Below are positions 56,053 to 64,000 of a stretch of 64,000 nt of DNA, one piece after another. The notes under the pieces are model-generated. The model did no database searches and was not told where the DNA came from. It saw only the letters and a list, made by a program, of their open reading frames with translations. The DNA comes from Capsicum annuum (lineage: Eukaryota > Streptophyta > Magnoliopsida > Solanales > Solanaceae). The stretch covers positions 16,306,059 through 16,370,058 of the forward strand of contig NC_061121.1 in assembly GCF_002878395.1 (NCBI RefSeq). Reading direction: 5' to 3'. Position 1 is the stretch's first letter. Every line of letters begins with the position of its first letter. The translations under genes were made by a program, and so were the position numbers.

Positions 56053-58324
56053 TATAATGTCCCAAAATCTAGTTCCCGGGATGCCACACGATTCTCTGAA
56101 TTAAAAGTAGTCCTGAGCTAACCCTGGCTGTATTCTGACAACTCTAAATCTCAACATAAAGGAAATAAGGATATAAATAATGATATTGAGGAAAAACTAT
56201 CTGAAGAATCAAGCCATATCTTAATTTCAATCTTAAAAATCTAAATGGATAAAGTATTAAAAGATTTAAAAGCAAAATCCAAATTTAAGGATTGAATCTA
56301 ATAGTTCGAAAAACTTCTAATAACTAAATCTAGGGAGTCACTGGGAAAATCCCCAGCTGACTCAACTGTCTAAAATGAACAACTGATAAATCATCTAATA
56401 ATGCAACTAGAAAGCTAAATAACATAAGTCCCTAAAATATGAGGACTCACCAACCGCGGGGAAGTAGATGAGATACTCAAAAGGTTACTCTCATTGCTGA
56501 GATTGAGTACCTGAACCTACAATATGAGACAATGTAGCACATAGACATATATGTGAATTATTACTTTGAGGATGTACTGAGTATATAGGGATACATGCAA
56601 TGTGTAAAACAATATCATCATAGCTTATCAAATTATGCATGCTAAATGTAAATGGCTCACATAGCTTGAGTAATCTGAAATCTGAAGATATAAAACATTG
56701 AATAGTAAAACATACAATATGAAATTCATGAGCCATTACAGTTAGTTCTAAAGTCAGTATTCTCTCCTTGTTCTCAAACCATGTGTTCAAGAAGAAATCT
56801 GATACTCATTTCGCATAGTAAATATTTAATCTCAATAAAACTATTTTAAGAGTGGGGAACTTGTATTTGGGAGGTTCTTCTAACCGACATGTACACCATG
56901 TGATCATCCATGATATCCCACGACTAGCCCCCATAAGGATTGGGCTATTCTACCTAGCCATTAGAATAAAACAATCTATCTCAATGATAACTATCTCAGT
57001 TATCCACATATAGTGGGAATAAGTATCTCAACCTACAGTAGCACGTAGTTCTGGGGTATGAAACCATAGTAACTTACCCAACTCGGTGCTAAATACTACT
57101 CTCAAACTTATGCTCAATACCTCGAGAAAATTAACTTTAAAAGTAATCTCATGATTCATAAGGAAATCAACTATAAAATCTATAATCGTACTCTGTAAAG
57201 TGGATTTCAACTCTATTATTACTAAAACGTCAAATCTTTCTAAATTTCTTCAAAATAGTCTAATCATAGGGTGCATGTAGCACAAAAATTCACAAAATCA
57301 CAATCTTAAATAGGGCTTAATGACCCCTATATCAATATCAAAATAAAAACACCTCAAAATTCATGCTTGATAACATAAATACTTATAAATCATCTTAAAA
57401 TTTGGAAACTTTAGCTTTATGCATAATAATATCAACATACTCATGTAATTCATATTCTAAAGCATTGAAAATCTGATGAGCAACAACATAGGGTATAAAT
57501 TCATACTTCAAATTCATAGGGAAACATGTAAAATCATGTATCTTTGTAAATTAATACAAGTTTTGGGCACAAGAACAAAAGGATTGTACTTGTTCAAACC
57601 CCCATACTTAAATTATGGTCCTAGAATGAACGTTTGATTTTGGGACTGTATTATTACAATTGATGGGTGCTTCTTGGATCTCTCGGTCTGGGAATTCTAA
57701 TTATTGAAGAAATTTTAGAAACTGACAGTTAAATTTTGAGTTGTCTTGATTTTTGGGTTGAAACCCTAGGGTGAGTTCTTGAGTAATTTGAGAGAAGAGG
57801 GCTATCTTTTGGTATTTGGGTACCTTAATCCCTTGTTATGACTGATAAAGGATGGAGAAAAAGACTTATTTTCCCTCTTGGACATGGATTTTTAAAGCTG
57901 AAAAACTGGGCATCGACGTGATTGGTGATGCAGGGCATCGATGGCATCGACGCGATACAGACGCATCGCACCAAGATCACGCCAAGCCTCAGTACTTTGA
58001 TTGGCAAATCCTTGACAAAAATTGACAAATGATATGGGTGATGCGGCGCGCCAAAATCGCACTGGTCCACTATTTTAGGACGTCTATTGAGGTCTAAATG
58101 CGGTCCGAAAAATCCAAAACTTATTCAAGAACACCCATTGACTTCCTAAATCAAGAATTAGCTAAAACATCAACTATCAAAGGTAGGTAAGGTCGTTAGT
58201 AAAATCCTCAAAGTTCTAAGGTCTAGAAAATGACTAAGTCTCAATACTTAGTCAAAAATTCTAAGTACTTCTTTAACCATGCTATAAACGCTTCAACAAC
58301 TAGGAAAATTTGCAGGGTCTTACA
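56053..58324 (-). mobile_element. Element L, 3' LTR
   Basis: 2272 bp from TATAATGTCCCAAAATC (the usual TG changed to TA) to GCAGGGTCTTACA, next to a polypurine tract. It has the CATCGACGCGAT-type U3 block at 57910-58060 and the CAAACCCCCATAC leader motif at 57595. The common AGTCACTGGGAAAATCCCCA block is near 56337. No coding sequence. The partner LTR is outside the window. Confidence 0.82.
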
Positions 58325-58345
58325 ATATATCACCCTTGGAAACAT
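58325..58345 (-). other. Polypurine tract of element L
   Basis: Minus strand TTTCCAAGGGTGATATAT next to the LTR border, with one pyrimidine interruption. It matches the arrangement in A and K. Confidence 0.72.
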
Positions 58346-58548
58346 TCGTCCTCAAATATGGCTAGTTAGGCTAAGATTACAGAGAAAAACTGAGGTGCAC
58401 AGCTAAAACAAATTGCTAAACTAAATCTATATCTTTCTAAACTTGGAGTACTTTGATGAATGCATATACTTATGATAAGAGGAGCTATATAGCTAAAACT
58501 TTAATTAGAAAAGGGATGAATTAAGAAAGCATAATACCATTGGTGAGA
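58346..58548 (-). other. Element L, region between pol and 3' LTR
   Basis: Non-coding stretch with no clear feature. It has the same position as the repeat-bearing regions of A and C but lacks their repeats. Confidence 0.45.
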
Positions 58549-58887
58549 TCTGAATTTGCAGAGAAGAGGTGCGGGAAATTGGCTCGCATGTCTGCTTCTG
58601 CTTCCCAAGTAGCGCCCTCAACTGATTGATTCCGCCACAAAACTTTGACCAAGGGAACTTATTTTTTCCTTAGTTTACGTATCTGGCAGTCTAAAATCTC
58701 AACTGAAATCTCATCATACAAAAGACTACTATATACATCTGGGCACTCCGAAGGATCTACAGCAACAGAATCACCAATGGACTTCTTAAGCATGGAGACG
58801 TGAAAGACAGGATGGACAGTTGACAACTCTGTAGGAAACTCAACTTCATAAGCTACTTTCCCAACACTTCTTAGAATCCTATAAGGA
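58549..58887 (-). pseudogene. Element L integrase C-terminus and chromodomain, truncated by G
   Basis: On the minus strand the chromodomain reads YDEISVEILDCQIRKLRKK, a stop, then VPLVKVLWRNQSVEGATW and EAEADMRANFPHLFSANSD. This is the classic Tekay-type form, closer to consensus than the copies in A and C, with a single stop (AAA or CAA to TAA, near 58670). Upstream (58760-58887) the integrase C-terminal text can be followed until element G interrupts it at 58888. The domain is thought to bind heterochromatin marks. The rest of pol would lie beyond G. Confidence 0.82.
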
Positions 58888-60426
58888 TGATAAAGCTCAA
58901 CTTACATGTCAATTTAGTGCAAGGCGGTCGGTCAGTATATTTGCCCAACTTTGGAGTTGGGGTCCAATCCACAGGGAATAATGTGAGTGGTGATTAAACT
59001 AGTTTGAAACTAAACCTACAAGTTAAATTCAAACAAATAATATGAAAATATAAAATGGAGATTTTTGATGATCAGCAAATAATTGTTGGTCACTTTAGTG
59101 CCAGTGTTTGTAATAAAGAGTTTATGGAAAACCAGAATTATGTTAACTAGGGATTTTGGTACTTGACAGATGCTAATAGTAGTTCAAGATTCTCACAGTA
59201 GATAGGACAATAAGTTATCTTTATCAAAATTATGCCTAAATGTCTCTCAACCTATTTAAGCATTTAATTACTTAATCCTCTCGGACTTAGGGAACTTATG
59301 TTCACTGGCTAGACTTTACCTCAGGTTAACCAACCTTGTTACAGCGTTGATTATTAAACGAAAGTTTAGTGTTTCCAAGTCCCCATTGATAATTCACTTC
59401 CCACTATATTTGATAATTCACTTCTCACTATATTTGATTTCTTTCTCAAGCAAATCAAAGTAGGTGTCATATATCATTTGCAACCAACAGACAAAAATTA
59501 AAACCTCAGAATTATCAAGGGGTTCGACCACTTTTTGAATCTTGAACACTCAGTACCTTATCAAGACTTAACCCTAGATCCCATAATTCAGGTTAAAGGG
59601 ATTTAGCCACTCATAATGCAATAATCGATACAAAAAGTTGAATTCATAATTTAAAAGATGAACTTACAGCAAGATAATAGCAAGAGTGTTTCTCACATTA
59701 GATCAAAGAAGAAATCCCAAAATACTGATGATAATCTCTTCAAAGTTAATTGCTTTGTTCAAGACAAGAAACTAGAGAGAAAATATCAAAGTATCGTTTC
59801 TCAAAACTCAAGGTTCGGAACCCTTAAGAAAACCCTAACCAAGGATTTAACTAGTTTACCCTAATTATGGAAACAAAATAATAAAATTCAGAAATTCCTC
59901 GAATTAGGTGACGCCATTTGTGATAGCCAATCAGGAGGCTGACGACTTATCACAAATGTCATCAGCTTCCTTTATACTTTTGGTACTCGTTGCCTAACAC
60001 TGACGACAAATGGTGATGCCCTATCAGCTCCTTGACAACCTATCACAAATCTCGTCAAGGCTTTTTCTCAGCTCTCATGTTCTGCTTCAAGCTGACGGCA
60101 ATCTTGACAACTTATCAGCTCTTTGACGTCCTATCACAAAATATCTTCAAAGCTTTAAACTAAAAAAAATTCTCATTCTACTGTTGACGACGAATCTGAT
60201 AGCTTATCACAGGGCTGATGATTTATCACAAATGTCATCAGCCATACTTCGCCTTTATTTACTTCAGATTTCAGCTCATTTGCTTCTATTCTTGTTGGTT
60301 CTCTAGCATCTTAGCTTCTACTGCAAAATCAAACATAAAGAAATCAAAAACGACAAATGTTGCTTAAGACTTTGCAATTATTCTTAGTTAAAACACTCAA
60401 ATGTGTTAGCATTAGCTCACACATCA
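58888..60426 (-). mobile_element. Element G 3' LTR (left)
   Basis: 1539 bp, TGATAAAGCTCAAC to CTCACACATCA (genomic strand). It matches F and the right LTR. The U3 block at 59905-60245 repeats TGACGACTTATCACAAATGT variants. A 24-bp tandem duplication (59387-59410 and 59411-59434) is absent from the right LTR, so it arose after insertion or in the parent's U5/R before copying. Confidence 0.85.
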
Positions 60427-62150
60427 ACACCTTCAACTTAAAGAAATTTCTTGTCCTCAAGCAACTCAGCCCAACTAAGAGAATACAAAGCACATTTGGC
60501 AGTTCATCATCCATATCATCTCAAAACACTTTCACCATCTCCAAAATTAGTCAATTTAAGTACAATGAAGAACACCAATGCAACACACAGATATCAAGAT
60601 ATGGCATCAATTCAGCTATAACAACTATGCATAGACCAGTATTACACTGCCCGAACAAGTTAGAAACTAGCAATGTAACTAGTGTGCCCTCACAGCAAAG
60701 AAATCCCCCTTATCTCATATCAGGAATTATATATGTTACCATGGGGACAATCAAAACACTCACTCTCAGAACGAAGTTCCAATCAGTGTATGCCAAGTAC
60801 CATAGGCTTCCCTTATTTTCATAACCCAAATCTTTAGATAGGTTAGCTAGGATCACTACAGGACTTCTCTTAGGCTTGTAATATAGGCTAGGGGATGGTA
60901 TGATACTCGATGGTATTTAAAGTGAATAAGCCTCCTTGACACTACACTAGCTTTTTGTGGTTTCACTCAGTAGCCTTTTCTGCTCTTTTCTTTTCTTGAT
61001 CACAATTATTTAGGATGGGTGCAGTCTTTTCTCAATTACTTATTCTTTTTCATAATTTTTCTTTTTCTCTCTCTTTTTCTCTGTACCCAGCTTTTTATTC
61101 TTTTCTTTTATGCTACCTTTCTTCATACTCATTCTATATCACGCACCCTTATGATAGCCACCCTCAACTTAGGCCATTTCCTTAAGTCAAGGTGCACAGT
61201 GTCCAAGGAGGACCAGGGATAAAACAGCTTCATTATGATCTAAATTGAGAAGGTGACAGGTGTCATACAAAGAAATAAGCTAATTAGGCTCAAAATAAGG
61301 ATCAAGGGATATGATACACATAGGAAAGGTCATTTAGGCTAAAGTGAGCTAATATTAAAATGGCCTATGATCCTTTTCTAACCCCTATCCTTCAACCAAG
61401 GTAAGACTAACCGGCAAGTTCTGAATCCAACATACAAAGAGAACTAAGTAAAATCTCACACGCACATGGCACACAAGTATATCACAAGTTACTACTTATC
61501 CGGTTCATGCAATTGTTTAGCAATGGTTATCATGTTACTAGTACTAATGCCATAACAAGATGCACAGTGGTTACACATAAATACATATCACACAATTATA
61601 AAACAGACCTTTGGAGAGGTGTTCAAAAATCGACAAAAATATGTCAACTGCCGTAGATACTTATTTTTCACCCGGTTAACCACAAAACATCACAAAATAA
61701 AACACAATACACCTAAACATGCCAGCTCTACTAGGAAAAAGACTCTGGGGAAAAGAGGCATGGCAACAAAAACCCTAGGAGGACATCAACACCCATAAGT
61801 AGCCCCACCCTCAACTTAAAATCATGCAATGTCCCTAATGAGTCAAACCAAAACAAGAGAGTTAGAAACATACCTGTAGCACCATGGGGGCGAAGATCTG
61901 ATGTCAATCACATAATATGAATACAAACAACAAAATACCTTGGGGTGCCTCCCAAGCAGCGCCTAATTTAGTGTCGCGGCACGACATCATTCAATTATCC
62001 TTTATTCCTCCACTTACATGATTTGAATTGTCGGCCCATCTTTTGATCTTTACTTCTTTTAGGTCCGTTGGGAAAAGGTGAGGGCATGATAAGGAATGTT
62101 CTATCGCGCCACTTTGAAGACTTGAACTGTTTGCCTAATTTTTCATTAAA
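60427..62150 (-). other. Element G 3' non-coding region
   Basis: No protein is readable. A block at 61935-61987 (minus strand CGTGCCGCGACACTAAATTA, then GGCGCTGCTTGGGAGGCACC) is of a kind I recognise from Athila-type elements of many plants. Segments near 60880 and 61200-61330 parallel element H. Pyrimidine-rich runs lie at 60975-61110. Open frames on the plus strand (59658-59864, 60357-60824) run across the LTR border and are not genes. Confidence 0.55.
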
Positions 62151-63108
62151 CTTTCATGTGGGCTCATTGGGAAGTAGTGAGGATCTTAAAAAACCACTAA
62201 ATGGACATCGATATTTAGGCTTCTTGGCTTTTATGATTGGGGTTGTGGTATACCCTTTTGGAAAGATAAACTCCAAAATGTAAAAATTTTCCTCCTCATT
62301 TTTAAAATTCACCATTTGCTTGGGTGATTCAACTTTCATTGCATCCACCAGGCATAATGTTGAAAAGTAGTTTGAATGAGGACTAAATCTTACTTCTAGG
62401 GTAGCATCCCTATTGGTATCTTTACCTCGAAATGGACTAGAGTCTTCACAAGGATTGTGCTTGATTTCTTCTTTTGCCTCTAGCACCATTTCCCCAATCT
62501 TGGCATCATCCCTCATAGTTGGTTTGGTTGGTTGGGAAATCTCCAATGGTTGGTCAACATCAAGCTCATCATTAGTAGAGGATTCATTCTCCTTATATAC
62601 ACACTCTTCGATTAGTCTAAATGATTCCACAAACAAGATATCATCTAAATATAATGTAGAAGAGTGCTTTGGATGATTGACCTTGATAGCCATCTCCCCT
62701 ATCCTTTCTTTTTCCTTGTTAAATGCCCTAATGTCTTGATGTATATTACATATGATATCATTCGTTGTGTCCATACGATCCAACATTAGTTGAAGCATAG
62801 CTTCAATGCCACTCTTTCTAGTGCTTCGTTCTTTCTTTTCTTGACCATATGACCTATCAAACTCATAAGAAGAACTAGAATTTAGGATAACACAATAGGG
62901 GGAGGGGGCATTTGGGCAATCACTCTAATGTCCATCTTCACCATCAAATATAAAACAAACATACTCCCAATAGGATAGAGATGGTGCACACATCTCTCTC
63001 TGGGGAACATATCTACAGTCTTTTCAAAAGTGAGGTCCATCACAATATGGACATAGATCATCAAGATAAGATTTACAACCACCAAGACCATTTCATTCTA
63101 TGATGCCA
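62151..63108 (-). pseudogene. Element G open frame, gag-like candidate with knuckle remnants
   Basis: On the minus strand a frame runs from about 63108 to 62154. Its first part has two in-frame stops and reads GGCKSYLDDLCPYCDGPHF, stop, KDCRYVPQ, and later VCFIFDGEDGH, stop, SDCPNAPSPYC. The first is a CX2CX3HX4C arrangement, like a shortened zinc knuckle. After LNSSSSYEFDRSYGQEKKER the frame is open to the end (214 codons counted from an internal Met at 62798) and is acidic, with NEPT as its last residues. I do not know the family. It may be the gag-like frame of a non-autonomous Athila relative; the zinc-binding reading is inference. Confidence 0.5.
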
Positions 63109-63242
63109 TAGTAGTAAGTAAACTAAAACAAAAAAAAATCTACCTAACACAAGAAATAAAAGTAAACTAAAAACAAATATTTAAAAGTTTGAATTCAAAC
63201 AAGTAGGCTAAAATTGAAAACCAAATCAATACGCCAAATTGT

Positions 63243-63260
63243 TCCCCGGCAACGGTGCCA
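63243..63260 (-). other. Primer-binding site of element G (tRNA-Asp)
   Basis: The genomic strand TCCCCGGCAACGGTGCCA equals the 3' end of plant tRNA-Asp plus CCA, as I recall it, except for one C-to-T change. The minus strand is therefore the primer site, 4 nt from the LTR border. tRNA-Asp is the primer known for Athila elements. Confidence 0.82.
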
Positions 63261-63264
63261 TTTT

Positions 63265-64000
63265 AGATAACGCTCAAATTACACGTCAATTTAGTGCAAG
63301 GCGGTCGTCGTCAAAATATTTGCCCAACTTTGGAGTCGGGGTCCAATCCACAAGGAACAATGTGAGAGGCGATTAAACTTGTTTGAAACTAAAGCTACAA
63401 GTTTAATTCAAACAAATAATACAAAAAGACAAAATGATGGTTTTTGATGATCAGTAAATAATTGTTGGTCACTTTAGTTTCAGTGTTTGTAATCAAGAGT
63501 TTATGGAAAACAAGAATTATGTTCTCTAGGAGTTTTGGTACTTGACAAATGCTAATATTAGTTCAAAATTATCACAGTAGATAGCACAACAAGTTATCTT
63601 TATCGAAGTTATGCCTAAATGTCTCTCGACCTACTTAAGCATTTAATTACCTAATCCTCTTGGACTTAGGAAATTTATGTTCACTGGCCAGACTTTACCT
63701 CAGGTTAACCAACCTTGTTACAGCGTTGATTATTAAATGGAAGTTTAGTGTTTCCAAGTCCCTGTTGATAATTCACTTCCCACTATATTTGATTTCTTTC
63801 TCAAGCAAATCAAAGTAGGTGTCATCTATCGTTTGCAACCAACAAAAAATAATTAAAACCTCAGAATTATCAAGGAGTCCTACCATCTTTTGAATCTTGA
63901 ACACTCAGCACCTTATCAAGACTTAACCCTAGATCCCATAATTCAGGTTAAAAGGATTTAGCCACTCATAATGTAATAATCGATACAACAAGTTGCATTC
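63265..64000 (-). mobile_element. Element G 5' LTR (right), partial
   Basis: It starts at the primer site with AGATAACGCTCAAATT (terminal T apparently changed to A) and runs to the window end. It aligns to 58888-59640 with roughly one difference in eight to nine bases by eye. The leading part with GGAGTCGGGGTCCAATCCAC is shared with F and the left LTR. Confidence 0.82.

Larger units (their letters stand above)
58888..64000 (-). mobile_element. Element G, Athila-like LTR element (continues past window)
   Basis: It lies inside pol of L. The left LTR (58888-60426) and the start of the right LTR (from 63265) are alike and in the same orientation, with a tRNA-Asp primer site next to the right one. 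The internal region is only 2.84 kb, far too short for gag plus pol, and holds one broken frame. By structure it is a short, non-autonomous or deleted Athila relative. The sequence before it (AAGGA) could be its target duplication; the other side is outside the window. Confidence 0.8.

Noticed and set aside
59658..59864. 68-codon plus-strand frame
   Set aside because: It lies within the G LTR, antisense; the same stretch in F is not open in the corresponding frame over the full length.
60357..60824. 155-codon plus-strand frame
   Set aside because: It runs across the LTR border of element G, antisense to the element, and has no recognisable domain.
63243..63260. A tRNA-Asp gene fragment
   Set aside because: Only the last 15 bases plus CCA are present next to an LTR, which is the layout of a primer-binding site. 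Genomic tRNA genes of plants do not encode CCA.

Overview
This 64 kb window looks like plant heterochromatin-type repeat DNA. It is AT-rich and almost entirely long terminal repeat (LTR) retrotransposons of the Ty3/gypsy superfamily, inserted into one another. I could support no host protein-coding gene, tRNA or rRNA gene. The mix of Tekay/Del-like chromoviruses with 2.3-2.9 kb LTRs, an Ogre/Tat relative, Athila-like elements with a tRNA-Asp primer site and a Tourist-like MITE fits a large eudicot genome. A Solanaceae genome (pepper, tomato or potato type) is my best guess, by inference only.

Layout. Positions 1-19756 are a minus-strand chromovirus (A). Its decayed gag, protease, reverse transcriptase, RNase H, integrase and chromodomain are still recognisable. 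Its right-hand LTR is split by an 11.5 kb plus-strand Ogre/Tat-like element (B, 6809-18293) that carries gag but no pol and several tandem repeats. A sits inside an older plus-strand LTR (E). Pieces of E reappear at 19757-20153, 21674-21976, 37779-38911 and 39349-39823. E was also hit by an Athila-like solo LTR (F, 20154-21673), by a plus-strand chromovirus (C, 21977-37778) and by a MITE (38915-39345). The 3' LTR of C contains a solo LTR (D, 31453-37161), which itself contains a minus-strand solo LTR (D2, 31816-35147). E is inserted in remnants of an Athila-like element (H, 39824-42207), which holds an assembly gap in a TA microsatellite.

From 42208 on, a minus-strand chromovirus-type LTR (K) is split by a non-coding element (J, 42343-50742) with a perfect target duplication. 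K continues into a non-coding internal region that resembles the inside of J. Next come a third minus-strand LTR with a readable chromodomain (L, 56053-58887) and an Athila-like element (G, 58888 to beyond the window end).

Functionally these are selfish elements. None could be autonomous as read, because every coding region has stops or frameshifts or is missing. The points most worth a second look are: (i) a stem-loop in the leader part of several LTR families whose stem changes in a compensatory way while its 7-nt pyrimidine loop is kept; (ii) a U3 repeat cassette shared by an Athila-like and a chromovirus-like LTR; (iii) a gag-only Ogre/Tat relative with a repeated internal motif; (iv) a non-coding internal module shared by J and K.
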